From Drosophila persimilis (taxonomy: Eukaryota > Arthropoda > Insecta > Diptera > Drosophilidae): 64,000 nt of DNA. Both the position numbers and the translations under genes were made by a program. Of this stretch, positions 13,215 through 27,121 are shown one piece after another (position 1 is the first letter of the stretch; each line of letters begins with the position of its first letter). Under the pieces are notes generated by a model that ran no database searches, was not told where the DNA came from, and saw only the letters and a list, made by a program, of their open reading frames with translations. The stretch spans positions 8,060,001-8,124,000 of the forward strand of contig NW_020825298.1 in NCBI RefSeq assembly GCF_003286085.1, read 5' to 3'.

Positions 13215-14971
13215 GAGTTGCGAAGTTACAACAAAAACCGCGCCGAAACCGCAAGCGAAACGCACAAAATGATTTCCAATAAGAGCGCAAAATTTAGGCA
13301 TTTTATTAATATGAGGTGAGGCACGAGGGGGCAGAAGTTCAAGTAAACACATTAGACAAGAGAGAGTCAGATCAGCAGGACTGGGAATGCCTCACCCTTT
13401 TATGAACTTCACTTGGAACGAGAGCACTCATTCCTTTTTGATTCTCTTCTTCACTGCATCCCACTACTACTCCCGAGTAATGGGAGTGGGAAAGGGACAA
13501 AACTTGACGAATTTTCAAGCACACACACACACAAACACATAGCTGGAACTCATGTGATCAAACGAAAAAAAAAGAAGCACCACAACGCAACAATAACGCA
13601 TTTTATATTTTGGCACATGAAAAAACAGAAATTATGCAAAAATAATATGTTTATCTTTTCATATATCAAACATTGCACATAAATATTAGCCACTGCCGCA
13701 CTTTTCCTTCGTGGCGCTGCTTTTTTACCGCCATTTTGCCTTTTCTGCGCCCCACCCTTGATCAAACACATTATTTTTCATTAAAACACATTTTTTTTCG
13801 GTAAAACTCTGGTTTTTTTACAACAAACTTCACTACACTCCCGCGCGACATTTTACCCATCGAATTTTTCACTATTTTCCGGATTTTCCCGGATTGAAAC
13901 GCGGAGCTGACTTGCGAACGCGCGCTTTGACCGGTGAAAAAACTTAAGTGAGAGCGGCACCAATGCGTTTATTCTCTGCTCTCCTCCTTCGCCTCTTCCT
14001 AATTGCTCTCTCTCCCACTCACTCTGTTCAGCTTCTTTTGTTAAACGCTTATGTCTGCTCATTGTCTTCTCCTTCTGCTACTAAAAACAGAGATCAATTA
14101 ATTTAATTAAATTAAGTAAATTCACCATGCGCTGCACATACACCGCGGACCACTTTGCATAATTTAAACATAAACAAAAGCACCCAAAGAGTGTGTGGGA
14201 GAGAGAGCAAATCGAAGGAGGAGAAGGAGAGCATAGAACGAAGGCATTTGCAACTTTCTCACTCAAATTTTTTCACCCGCTCAAAGCGTGCGTTTGTAGG
14301 TCAGCTCCGCTTTTTATTCCCCGAAAATGCGGAAAATGGTGAAAAATCCAACGGCTAAAATGTCACGAAGGTGTAGTGAAACAGTGATTAGATGATGAAA
14401 TGTAAAAAAAAAATGTGTTTATTGCAAGAAACTTGTTGAACCAAGGGCGGGACCGAAGAAAGGGGCAAAACGGCAACAAAAAAGCAGCGCGACGAAGAAA
14501 AAGTGCGGCAGTGGGTGATATTTATATGCAATGTCTGATATTTGAAAAGATAAACACATTTTTGCATAATTTCTGTTTTTTCATGTGCCAAAATCTAAAA
14601 TGCGTAATTGTTGCCTTGTGGTGCTTCTTTTTTTTTCGTTTGATCACATGAGTTCCAGCTATGTGTGTGTGTGTGTGCTTGAAAATTCGTCAAGTTTTGT
14701 CCCTTTCCCACTCACATTACTCGGGAGTAGTAGTGGGATGCAGTGAAGAAGAGAATCAAAAAGGAATGAGTGCTCTCGTTCCAAGTGAAGTTCATAAAAG
14801 GGTGAGGCATTCCCAGTCCTGCTGATCTGACTCTCTCTTGTCTAGTGTGTTTACACGAACTTTCGCCCCCTCGTGCCTCACCTCATTTTAATAAAATGCC
14901 TAAATTTTGCGCTCTTATTGGAAATCATTTTGTTCGTTTCGCTTGCGGTTTCGGCGCGATTTTCGCAACTC
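13215..14971. repeat. Large inverted repeat, arms about 0.8 kb, loop about 110 bp
   Basis: The left arm (about 13215-14050) is the reverse complement of the right arm (about 14165-14971). By eye the outer ~480 bp of the arms is about 95% identical. This includes a shared ACTGGGAATGCCTCACCC block, a CA run and a GAAAAAAAAAGAAGCACCAC block. The inner part is more diverged and has small indels. The loop contains AATTAATTTAATTAAATTAAG. No transposase frame is present, and frames inside the arms are short. It could be a foldback-type element or a locus for a long hairpin RNA; a transcript from either strand would form hundreds of base pairs of duplex. Confidence 0.9.
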
Positions 14972-15118
14972 TCTTGATCAGAATCCTAAGAATAGGATAG
15001 GAGAGAAATTATGTTGGTCTTTACCATTTATAATTCTATTTTCTTTGTATGTATGGGGTCGGCAACGCATCCTTCTAATATACCCCAATACCCAAAATGA
15101 GTAGAGGGTATACAAATT
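14972..15118 (+). mobile_element. Second fragment of the dispersed repeat, right of the inverted repeat
   Basis: It begins with CTTGATCAGAAT and contains TATGGGGTCGGCAACGCATC, then GAGTAGAGGGTATACAAA. These parts correspond to the 3' half of the fragment at 12913-13115, in the same direction. The two fragments therefore bracket the inverted repeat, as if it had inserted into, or was duplicated with, an older repeat. Confidence 0.45.
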
Positions 15119-18100
15119 TGAAACCTTCTGGGACATAAAAATATCACAGCGGAAAACAACAAAAAATAATATAAAACAGGAGAGTGGGATCTGGGGTCGT
15201 CTCTGGTATGGTCTCCATTTGTTATGAGGTACAAAAATATTTATGATTATGAGAAATACACAGCCAGGCTTATTATAAAATACAGCAACTTTTCCGATAT
15301 CAAAAGAAAACTCAAGGCAATGCCGACGACGACACACAAGCCACAAAAGTCTTTCCAGTCTCTTTCCACTCTCCTGGCCTGTGGGACACGTTTATTTAAA
15401 TGCGACTCGACTATGTGCTGATGATGATGATGACTATTGGGATTGGGACTGGGATTGGGAATGGGAATGGGTATATGGTTATATTGGTTATTGGTATGGG
15501 GGTATCGTATGTGTCCCCGCCTCTTAGGGGTTCTCTTAAGTAGCCTCGAAAGCATTCGTTTGGTGGTTTTGTTGCTGGACCCCGGCACCGGCACCGGCCC
15601 CGGCCGTATCGACAGGTAGCCCAAATATTTATAGTGTTCAATAATTGAGATACACGTTAATGAGTCGCTGGTCGGAGCTGGTGCTGCCTTTTGGGATAGG
15701 CTTTCTGGGGTCGGAGGTTGACTCAGAATAGTACGTAGTAGCGACCATTATTTGAATGTTGAATAGCATTGAAATGTGGTGGATAGATGGAACATTTCAA
15801 GTGTATTTGAATACCCTTACCCTTAAATACTCTCAATGAAATGGTAATGCATTCTGTAAATGTATCATCTGTTATATCTTCTAGGATTCCGAGTACTATA
15901 CGCCCTTTCATTGCTTCTCAGTTATTTTTTGGTTTCTAAGATAATTATTTAAATTTTTGTTTACAGATCGATTTAATTGTTGATCTCTAAGATCCTTTTC
16001 ACTTCTTTCTAGTCGATTTCCTTCCTGTTTCATGTCAGAGATAGAGCATTCCTCCATTCGTCGTGGCTTTTCTTTAGTTGATTTCCCCAGCTGCCTTTCC
16101 CCCTGTCTTGTTTTCCTTTCGAACTCTGGTTGTCGCTGTAAATTTAAATAATAATTTCCTATACAGCTTCCCAGCATCTGCTTACCAAAGACCCTGTTGT
16201 TGTGTCTTTTTTTGGCTGCGTTTTCTCACTTGGCCCGCTGCCTGCCCCGCTGCCTGCCTGCTGCCCCTGTCTTTTGTCGGCATTGATCAGCTTTGATTGC
16301 TATGCAACTTATTAGTTGTTGTTATTTGTTTGACTAGACACAGTCGTATATATCCGAAAGGAGGAGCGTTTTTATTATAATGCTGATCTGTAGATCTGTG
16401 GAGGTAGCAGCTTACCCTTTTGCCAGTTGGAAGCCGCTGCTGTCTGTGGTGATAATGGGACAAAATGTCGGGACGAGAAATAACCAGGCTTAATCTTCAG
16501 GTGTCTCTCTGTCTCCTCTGTCTCTCTCTCTCTGTGTGTTTGTGTGTGTGTGTAATCATTTGTGCCCTTTTCTTGGCCGTTGTCAACATATCTGGCTTAT
16601 GTGAGTCAGAATTATGTGACGATCGTTTCGGCGGCGGCGAAATGTTTTTGAGGTTCGAGTCTCTGCCCCAGAACGGAGCTGTCCGGCTGCTGCTGCATCT
16701 TGGCCACATGTTGTTGCCACAGCTTTAATAAAGACATCAGCCGCGCATAATTATGGATTTGTAGTAGCCGGCAGTTGCTCTTCTCTCTCTCTCTTCTCTC
16801 TCTCACACAAATGCAATTCGTTCAGCTTCGTTTTTCAGCTCCATCTCTGGAGCTCTGCAGCTCTGGAGCTCTGTGTCCGTGTCTGTCTTTCTTTTCCATA
16901 AGTCGTAGATTGGCATTATTGTCATCGTGGGGCAATCTCACGACAATCCCCTTTTGGCCATATCTTAATTCTATTGCTCTCTGGTGCTCTCGGCATGCCG
17001 TGGCATGGCATTCCTGAATCAGACTTCCAGCTGGGTGCCACATGCAAATGAGCCTCAATTAAATTTATATCAAAATGTTTTCCATTTATTTTAAGTTTTA
17101 GTTTTCGTTTTAGTTATATGCTACTGGATCGTGACTTGAACTGTTAGTTGCCTGGCTTTTAAAAGCAAATAAAAAACTGTTCAGTTAGAGCACTTCCCAG
17201 AGATAAGCTCTCCGGCGAGAGATTTTCCGGCTGAAAGACTTTTTCTGTCTATTTTTATAGGCCGCAATTGAGTCGCAGCCAGCGAGCAGCTCTTCTTGGG
17301 AATCTCAGATGGGCAGATGTCCTGCTGAGTGTTTCATAATAATGCTAAAAGGTAATCCCAATCCCATGCCGAACCCGTTGACAATCCGCCAGTGCCCGGC
17401 AGTCCCCGGCAGTCTCCGAGAGTCCCCGACAGACCTGTCACAAATGGCAAGCCCATCAAGCTCTAATCCCACATCTAATGGGAATGTAAACAGCAACACC
17501 TCCTCCTCAGATAAGATCGCCTTGCCCTGCCTTGCCCCAACGAGGGGCAATACAGTTGGTGCAACCAAGCTGAAACCTATTCAAATTAACAAATGTGTTT
17601 TAATCTCCGACAACAAATTTGAATTGTATTTTTCTTCTTCTCTTCTCTTTTTTTTTTTTTTTTTGGTGGAATTTCGTCCGTTGTTTCGGATCGCAGTCAG
17701 CCGATGATCACCCGCTGCTCGGAGGCAGGTACAGGGATCCCTCCTGTGAGTGCCACTGACACGGGAATTGCTGGCTGGCTACCCAGTTAAATGTGCTCTC
17801 CGCTTCTGGCCGCATTGTTGGAACAGGTCGATCGATCTATGACAGATGAGATCATGTTGACTTGGCACAAAAGGCGCACACCATGCCCCCGAAACAGCTC
17901 CGACTCCGACTCCGACTCTCAACTCTGGACTCTCGAGAGTCCTGTTGCTTGCGATGATGTATCGTTTTGGCTCGGAGTTGGACTGGGACTGGGACTGGGT
18001 TTGGGCCTTCATTTGCCATTTGGCTTCACGCTACGCTACGTCGTCGTCGTCATCGTCATCTCTTGTACAAAATTCATATTCAAAGTGACATTTATGCCAT

Positions 18101-18957
18101 GCTCTACACATTCCAGGCGATATGATTTGACTGCCTTCAGGCGACTGCCTCCTTTCGTGGCCACAACGAACCTTTTTGTGTGTGGCTCCCTTTTGCCCTT
18201 CTTGATGAGGCTTGATGGCTCCGCACTCACTCGCTCACTCACTCGATCTGTGCACGACAATAGCCTGGTTATTATTGCTGATTTGTGTTTTATTTGTTGA
18301 CAGTTTAGGGTTTTTGGCTTATGAATCGTCTCACATAATCCTACTGCGGGAATTAGCATGGTGAAAATATGCACTGAGAGAATTTTTGCACGTAAATGTT
18401 TGAATATTGATTCCTTGAGGATAGTAGAGAATTTTAGGAGAGGAAACGTGATCTTTCCTACTTCTGTGACCACTAGCCCAGTATCTCTCTCTAATTTCTC
18501 TCAGTGTGCCATGCAAAGCCCCTCTTCAGGGGATTAACACGCACACACACACACACACACAGACGACTGCAGGGAGTGTCTCTCTCTGTCTATTTTTCAG
18601 ATGCACAAATTGAGTGAACAGTGTGGGCATATTCCGTATGCCATTTAGTCGGACATTGCCTCCCATTGTTGCTTCCGCAGTAGCAGGAGACCGAGCAACC
18701 GAGGACGGACCCCTGGACTCGAGACACAAGACACAGGACTCGAGACACAGGACATATCCAGCTGACAAAAACAACTGCAATCGAGTTGTTCCATTTCCTT
18801 AGGGTCTGCTCTTCTGTCATTTGCCTCTCCTTTTCAACTGCCCCTCCCCTCCCCTCTCCAACCCATCCTTGACTGCAATTGTGGGCCAGTTTGACGTATG
18901 CTCTGTCCGCTCATTGTTTTGTTTTGGCCAAATCGTGTTGACAGGCCATGCAAGACA

Positions 18958-18994
18958 GCCGGACAGGCCCGAGCCGGACAGGCCCGAGCCGGAC
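18958..18994. repeat. 14-bp tandem repeat (AGCCGGACAGGCCCG)
   Basis: AGCCGGACAGGCCCG is followed at once by a second full copy and a partial third. Short GC-rich tandem repeat. Confidence 0.8.
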
Positions 18995-19367
18995 TCTCCG
19001 AGGATCGGTGGCTGCAATCAATCATTGGGCTAGCCCCTGTTTCCGTGTAACTGGAATGACTTTGTATGGCACCCATGGGGAATTTCAGCTCGATCGCTTA
19101 CTGGCTTCGATCCGCCTCCCGTCCCAGTCCAGGGGGGGCCAGTCGGAGTCGCAGTCGCCGCATCTGGTAACCGCATTCGTCGTAATCAATTGTTTAGGCC
19201 ACACTCCATTCCATGGGGAGAGGCACGCGTTCTGGAACAAAAGAGCTCTAACGGTGCCACAACAACTGCCGCCGACTCGTTGCTGCAGCTCCAACGCGCT
19301 CTCCATACACCAGTACCATGAGTAATTACAATTTAATACAAGAAAAACGTGGACTCTTAAGTGCCGA

Positions 19368-19434
19368 AGGCTTTGATACCCTCTTCCACGGAGATTCATG
19401 ATTTCCATGGCATCTAAACGAAGGGTATACAAAC
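19368..19434. mobile_element. Short palindromic remnant ending in AGGGTATACAAA
   Basis: TTTGATACCCTCTTCC at the left and GAAGGGTATACAAA at the right are imperfect inverted ends around about 35 bp. The right end matches the AGGGTATACAAA end of the repeat at 14972-15118. This suggests a small terminal remnant of the same dispersed family. Confidence 0.35.
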
Positions 19435-22400
19435 TATTGACTCCCCCTTTGAGCCACAATCTGCGGTGGAGTGCGGTGGAGAAAAGAACAGCAAACTCAT
19501 ATGTGAGACGCGCCAAGCCGCTTTGATCACAGCAACAATGCTTGCCACAACAAAACAACTTCTTTGGCTTTGTTGCTGGCCCAAAAGAAAGATCTCTCTC
19601 TCTCTCTCTGTCTCTCTCTCAAGACTGAAAGAAAGAAATCCATCTTCATGGCCGCCTTGACGATGATCACACAGATACACACACAAACACACAGATACAA
19701 CCCAATTCGGTTGAATGCCGCGCAGCTCCACAATGGCTGTTTGAGGGCGGGGGGATGTGCCTTGGAGAAACATTTTCGTATTGACGCTACTACTTGAATC
19801 ACGATTTGTAAACATATACAACACCAGTCCCAAGATCGGGACAACTACGACGAGTAGAACGAGAAGGAGTATCCAGAATCCAAAATCCAGAATCCAGAAC
19901 CCAGAACAACGTTGTTTGTACCGCAAGTGCGATTGCCGTTCGATTCCACGCCAGCGCGTAATCGCTATGGTATGTACAGTGGGGCAAATGCGTGGAAAAG
20001 TGGTCTAGCATATTTCTAGAACGAGAGAGAAGCGTTTCTTGAGAAATATAAACACACATAGATCATTTTTGGGATTGCTTTCATAAAGCATAAACAATAC
20101 ATTTACCTTGAAGAGTCTTATGGAATATATATAGAACATATATTATGCAAATATTAATGTTAAGTAAATCTACTAGCTCTTAAAGCAAAAACATTGTTTT
20201 TCCAAGCTTTAAAAGTCCCGTTTCGTTACTTAAAGATTTTTGAAATGTATTATTTTGTTACATTTTGATACATTACTGTATAGATTTTTAGAAAAAACTA
20301 TGAAAGTTTAAAGAAACAAATTTTCTCTCAACAAAATTCCGAAAATACCTAAAATATGTACCGTTTCTATTATTTTGTTCCCCTAGTTTTTAGGAACAAA
20401 ACCAGAATTTCTATCGGATCATAGTAGAAAAAGAGAAAGAAACGATTACCTGAACAGTGCCCGTTTATAAAGAACTACTAGCCCAATCTACACCTCTTAG
20501 ATTCCCATATTTCATCCACTGTAACTCCTTAAAATTCTAGAATCCCCTTCTCGATTCCACTGTGCGTCTGCCGCAGGCATATGAGCTATATGGCTCCCAA
20601 GTGCTTTGGCCCAAACAATTCAATAATACAATAACAACAATCATAATAATAACACAAAAACACACCAACACCAACAACAACGGCCACAATGAGAAGGGTA
20701 TTACAACAACGAAAAGCGCAAGAACCCACCCGCACCCGCTCCCCCGCCCGCACCCCCACCAATCGAACACCCCATAGAATACCATATAAACATACATCAT
20801 AACGCGCCGCAAAGCGGCCGAACCGGAGAGGACTGACGACCGACGACTGACGAACGACCTTATTCCACTCACAATCAGTCAAAATTGAAAATTTATTGAA
20901 TAACCCACGAACGAACGGAATGGACGGAACGGAACGAACGAGCAGGGAGAACAAGAAAAAATAAAGTTTAAATATCACGAGTGAATGCGAGTGTGTGTTT
21001 GTGTAAAGATCAACAAAAGGATTTCTTACCAAAATAGCTCGTGTCAAAAGACTTTGATCCATTAATCAATATGCCGCAGACTCTGACACAGTCTCTGGGC
21101 TCTGGGCTCTTCTGGGCTCTCCCTATCCATCTCCCTCGGAGAAGGAACCCATGGAAGCCTCGTCTTGGGCTCTGTGTTTTGCTGTAAGACGACCCCCAGC
21201 TCCCAGGTCCCACAATCTCAGAGAGATCTCAGATCCCAGAGATCCCCTACAGTACAAAAGAGCAGATCTGACCGAGCCACGAACCACAGCTGGGGTATTT
21301 ACCCGTTTTGTGCTCAGTCAAGATCATGATGAGGCTGTTATTTGACGACGATGACGATGACGCTCAAGATGAAGATGATGTTGTGGCCCAGGTCCAGGCC
21401 CATTGCTGGGGCACGGCCTCCTCTGGTCATATTTTATTGTCTTCCGTAATGCCTCGAAGACCATGTGACATGTGTAAGTGATAGCGTTAATGCCGCTTTT
21501 AAGTAGTAATTATGTCTTCAATTGGGCATTGAACATTGAGCAGCGAGCTTTGTTATTCCCCGGGACAGAGAAAGAGTTGTGTCTTGTAATGACTGCAACG
21601 GTGGGGGTTCGTTCGCCTCAGACGCGTGCTTCAGTTTTTGGGGTCGGAGTGTGCCAGATAATGGAAAGCTTTACAGACTCGATGATGCGAGACCTCAATA
21701 TGGGTCTGTTTTAATGGAAACGGGATAATTACTAAGAGCCAAGGCTCATTCGAAAAGTGTAGTCGCATTAGGAGTGCGTACAGATGAGTAAGGTGGCATA
21801 AGGTGGCTCCAGGCTCAAAAGCCACTCCACTTTTTCTACGCTCCTTCGCACTTTATTAAAGTTTGAAGATCATCCTTGCCCTTCAATGAATGAGCTATGT
21901 TTACCATCTATTGGCACAACCCTCTAGCCATAACAGATGCCTCAATTCCCGGTAAGGACATTCTATACGACGGCGCCTGCCCGTCCGAACGCCCAGTGGC
22001 CCCGACATTTGCTTTTGTCAAAACAACTCCGTCTGTGGAGTGGCCCCCACATCTCCTGCACACACACACACACGTCTCTCTGCTGGTCGTGTGAAGCAGT
22101 AATTGCCCCCTAATCTTGGAGACCAGAGTTCAGTAGAGAATCCACCGTCTCCAGCGATCTGTGGCATTGTTTTAGTAAATTAAGGATTTGCTTGCTTTTA
22201 TTGTTGTCATAATTATTGTTTAGTGGCGCATCCTTGTTTGCCCCGAGGCCGGATGGTGTGCCCCCGGGCCCGTACACCTCTGCAGAGCCACTCCCATAAT
22301 TCCGGGCCGATGTCCCTGTCCCTGTTCCTGGCCCTGTCCCTGGCCCTGGCCCTGGCCGATCTGTAAGCACAAATACAAATGTAGTACATAAATCGCGCGC

Positions 22401-25400
22401 ACAAACGAATGGCTGGCGATTGGGATGCCGGGGATTAAAGAGCAAAGATATCGAATTACACACCTGACGACGGGCCCCAAAGACCTGAAGATCTGAAGAT
22501 CTGAAAGGGAACAGTACGATCAAAGGGGGGATCGAGAGAGCCAGACAAAAGCTAAGCCATCGTATTTTATGTGAACTTTCTTTGGGAGTTTTCTGCCGAG
22601 TTTTGGCTGCCGTTGCCATCAGGAAAGACTCGAAGCGGGAACCTGGAACCTGGAACCTGGAACCCGGTGGAACTGGCCGTCTGACTGCAGTGCATCCCGC
22701 GCTGCATACTTTATGGGCATTAAAAATTCAAGTGGCAGCAATTTTTCGTTGGCAACTTCAAATGGAAGCCGCAGAAATCAGAAATCAGCCGGACGGCTCC
22801 AGTCCAGTCTCCTCGCCTCGGCCATAATCCCCGCCAAACTGCTGAGCGTCTCGGCCCTGCAGCCTGCTGCCAATTTAATGTGTCGGCGTGTTTATCGGCT
22901 AATGAAGTTGACAACACGCGGATTAGCGCATTTAGTTGGCCAACTGTTGGCCACTGACGGAGAGGGGATCCAGCATCCGAATGGAATATGGAATGGAGTG
23001 GAGTGGAGTGTTCCTGTCCTCTCCTGGGCATTAGCGGAAAGCAACATAACTTAATAACGATAACGATGAATATTATTTTAATGCTGAAATGCCAAGAGAT
23101 CCCAAGTTGAAGGAAGAGCGGGAGAGAGTTGCTCTTCTAGCGGTAGATGTGTATCCCTGAACCCGACGGCACGGCGTGTCCCTCTCCCCATGGAATATGG
23201 TAATTTGTTGCTTCTGGTGGGGTTGTGACACAGCGAGTTATACGATGTGATAAGACAATAAATATTTTTACCATTTACAGTTCAATTATGGCTTCGCCAC
23301 GGCCTTATCGGGTCACATCAATTTGTCTATTGGAAAACCTGTCCAATTTATGAACTTGTTTCCATCGCCATCGCCATCATCATCATCGTCTTGTCTTCGG
23401 TTGGGACTACTGGACTACTGGACTACCACTTCTTATAGCAGCTATTTATAGCCAACTAATTGTGTTCAGATTAGTGGCTCCTGCTACCAGAGTGATCCCA
23501 TCTGATCTGATCTGCTGTTGCTGGCGGGCTGTGGCGCTGACACAGATTTTTTATAAGCAGAAAGATGTCGTAAAATATAGTACAAAAATATTTAGAATAG
23601 TTTTTAAAGTGGTTCACATGTTGAACAGGATTTACCAATAGATTTTTTTCTTTTAATTTGTATGAAGATTAATGCAAATTGGTTGGCATTCGGTTGCCTG
23701 CCAAAGATCGTTCTTGACCATCCAAGAGACCTTCTTTTATCAAAGATATATGTATACTTTATTCATCTTTAATAAGGACCTAAGGACTTAATCGATCTGT
23801 TGCTGAAGTTTTTTTTTTTGCTGCAAAACTCTGTCAATCTTTGGCAAATATTTATGATAATTATAGACGTTCCCCGATTGAAAATAAAATCATTTCATGG
23901 CCTTAAATGACGGGCTTTGAAGCGGAAGTGAAAGCCAAAGGAAATCGAATCGGAATTTTGTGTACAAACATGCGACAATGAAAGCCAACTTTGTGGAAAA
24001 CAAAAGCCGGAGTACAGGACGTGTATTGATAGTCTATAATTATAGCCTTTTCCTTCCGGCTACCCCCCGTCTATGGCTGTCTCTCTCCCCCTTAGATCAA
24101 GGATGAGTGTCATGAAGAGCCACTGGGAAAGGGGAGTGCTTTATAATTCAGGGTTCTCCAACCTGATATTATATATGGAAATTGCGCGGGAACCGAACAA
24201 GCGGCGGCAATGCCCTCCCCCTCGGGTGGGAGTGGGTGTGGGAATGGGGGTATGTGGGGGATGTACGGGTGTGGAAGGCTATGTAATTTCAGTAAAGTTT
24301 TCGAATTGTTAAGTGCCCAATTGTGCGTGTGAATGTGTGTGTAATAGACCGTCACCCGAAGGACGCCCGTCCCGGGACACCTGTCCGCGTTCGCATCGTG
24401 TGGGGTGTTTGGGGTTGGGATGTCCCCATATCCTGTCCTGGTATCAGGTGCCTTGGCTTGTTAAATAATTTGTTCAATCACAGCAATGCCATTTGTGGGT
24501 GGAGGATAAGCGGGTTGCCCTGGCAGCCAGTTTTCGGGGGAACCACTCTCTCTGCTCTCCTAATATTTCCTTTATCTATCCACTTTGATTGACAAATTAA
24601 TTCAGTTCTATAACTCAACACACAATGCTGTCAAAATATTGAATTTTTTCAACGTCAAACCCAAGAGAAAGACATCGAGGAGACATCAGAGAAGCGGCGG
24701 CAAAATTCGCATCATCTTCAGAGTTGTTTTTTTTTTTTTGCAGAAGCCAAAGGTTGTCTCTGGGGAGGGGATGTCTCTTCGGCATAGCTTTAGCAACGAC
24801 CATTCCCATAAAGACAATAAATTTTCAATTTTATTTTTGCCGCCGCCGTCACAGAAGAGGTCTGGAAAGAGCTTATGGCATTTTTATTACGAATGGGTGA
24901 AAACAAAATAAGCAGTAAAATTAATCGCCGACTTAGCCGGCGATTAACTGAAATATCAAAGACGGCATCCATTTTGGCCCGTTCAATATACTCAAATTTT
25001 AAAAGTGATTCGATTCGAAGAAGAGGTTTGAACCACGATGAGTAGCAGCCCTAGATGGCAGTGAAATCGTTTGATGTCTTCTACGATCCCAGGGCTTAGC
25101 GAATCGAATCTGAAGATGTTTTTGGCTATCTTTATGGCCTAAACCAAGCAAAACGTTGGGTTTTATAGGGTTTTTAGATCGTAGTATGCGGAAATGTGGG
25201 TTTAGGATTTAATCAAGATTAAGCAAAGTGGACTGAGAGGAAAAGGGCTAGGGAAAGTGGATCGGAATAGTTTGAGAAATCTGTGAAGAAATGCCATCCT
25301 GATGGGGCTTTCTGGGATTCATTAGAGATGTCAGATATCAACTGCAATTAGTTCAAGGGATCATAGAGGAGTCCTCTTTCGTTTGAGCTGCTGCCAACTA

Positions 25401-27113
25401 CTGAATAGAGATCCTTTCAGATCAAACTCCATTCTGTTGAGGCCACTCCCCAGATCTATACCGAAACCCCTTTCTCCGCCTGCGCCTCCACCTCCTTTGA
25501 TCAGGATTAGATGGTGAAAACCATATGTGCCACGCTATAATCTTTTGTTGATTGAATAATGAACGTGGGGATAGGCTGCTGCAGCAGATCGGCTCGATTT
25601 CTTCGTCTTCAGACAGACAGAGGCGCTCTGTCGCACACCTTGATGGTGTAAATTGAGCTCTAATCAAGGCGAGCCGATCGCAAATCCTTTTCAAGCCATC
25701 TCATGTTTACCAAAAGGTGCCGAAAGCAAACAACTAGTGAAAGGATTCAAAGCACACACATGTTTGCGAGTCCTGAATGGAGGGACTCTCCCCAAATTAG
25801 TTGTATTCCCTATCCGGCGAACCCTATTCCATTCTCGGATTGTGCATTGTGCAAGCAACAAATTAATTGCATTTATTCGAGAAATTTGATATTTTTTTTT
25901 TTGCAGGCTACCGCTACCGAATAGCGGGTGTGGGTGTGGATTCCCTGAGATCCCAAAACTTGAGCAGCCCTCCTTCTGCTGCTCCTTGATTAATAATTAA
26001 TAATATTTAACAAACAAGCGGCGCGCTTATCGCACACCAAAGTATAATAATCTGCAGATGAGAGACCCTAAACTACTCCGCCTCCTCCTTTAGGGAAGTG
26101 GCCCACACAAGCGCATTTTGGGTCATATCTTTATGATCTCCAAGGAGTGCCACTGCACCGCATCGCGGACCAATGACAAAACACTGGCTTCAGGCTATAG
26201 CCTATAGACACACACAAACAACAAACACGTTAAGCAATCCCAAAGATGTAGATAAGTTCATCATCATCTTGATGCAGTCATCAGCCACCAGCCAGTCCCA
26301 GTCCCAGGGCCCAGCACCAGCAGCAGCAGTCCCTCACGGTGTTGACGTCTTGTAGGCGGTGCCCGATGCCCGTTGCCCCTTGGCCGGTGCCCGGTGCCCA
26401 GGCCTGTGCCTCGAGTGCCGTTTAAACGCCGCCGCCACAACTTATCGAAAGATTCGTATCGTTCCACCATTATACGAGTATTCCTTTGCCCCTCTGGCAG
26501 CCCTTCTGTGTGGGTTCTCTTCAGTGCAGTCTTTCTGGCCTGGCCTCTGCAGTGCTTTGAGTTTTTTGAGTTGGTTGCCGCAGGATCTGCGATAAATCAC
26601 TTTGTACTGCTGTGCAGCCATCAAAATCAATAAAGACCGCAGCGACCGCCTCGTACCTACAGCCGCCTCGAAGGTGTATAAAATTGAGATGTTGATGGCT
26701 TCATCATTGGCCAACTGCGGCATTTGATCAGAGCATTCGTTCCGCTCATGTAGGTCGTCTGGGTGCAGGGAAAGGACTAGTTTAGGTAAAAACCAGGTGC
26801 TTGATTTATGTCAAGCTGTTTGATGGCCATTAAATATACTAGCACTAAACACGAGACTTGATTGGATTTTATTGAGGTGTTCATTTTAGGGTTTTTTAAG
26901 ACTCGAACTATTTTATTTGATGATATATGATGATATATTTGATATATTTGTTGTATAGATATACAATTCAAAATTTATAACAGAATCAGAAGTAATTTTT
27001 TAATCAAATGGTTCAATTTTATAAAACAGAACTAAAATTCTCAAATTCAAACTTTTAAAACGCCCGCTCAAACACTAACAAATGATGGGTAGCACTGTCT
27101 TTCTCATTCGATG

Positions 27114-27121
27114 TATCGATA
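27114..27121. promoter_or_regulatory. DRE (TATCGATA) upstream of the TTLL gene
   Basis: An exact TATCGATA palindrome. In flies this is the DNA replication-related element bound by DREF at housekeeping and growth gene promoters. It lies 1.1 kb before the TTLL start codon, so a spliced or long 5' UTR would be needed to link them. Other ATCGAT sites occur near 27840-27885. Confidence 0.45.

Larger units (their letters stand above)
15119..27113. other. Gene desert, second part: no supported exon
   Basis: No exon could be supported. CA/TG runs lie near 16538-16552, 18540-18560 and 22061-22073. CT/GA tracts lie near 16780-16804 and 19588-19622. AT-rich stretches run at about 20090-20350 and 26780-27060. 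A frame at 17309-17707 reads as a Ser/Asn/Pro-rich peptide, but it ends in a poly-T run and has no recognisable domain. Confidence 0.55.

Noticed and set aside
14894-14971. MPKFCALIGNHF reading in the inverted repeat arm as a THAP start
   Set aside because: Only the first Cys fits. The second Cys, Trp and CxxH are absent and the frame soon ends, so no link to the THAP genes is supported.
17309-17707. 132-residue Ser/Asn/Pro-rich plus-strand frame
   Set aside because: Ends in a poly-T run translated as poly-Phe; no domain and no convincing splice context.
22110-22619. 169-residue minus-strand frame with Gly/Pro/Thr repeat
   Set aside because: Its middle is the translation of a CCTGGC/CCTGTC simple repeat, and the rest has no likeness to a known protein.
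1-27100. tRNA, rRNA or snRNA genes
   Set aside because: I looked for tRNA A/B-box and T-loop patterns by eye and found none; a covariance-model scan would be decisive.
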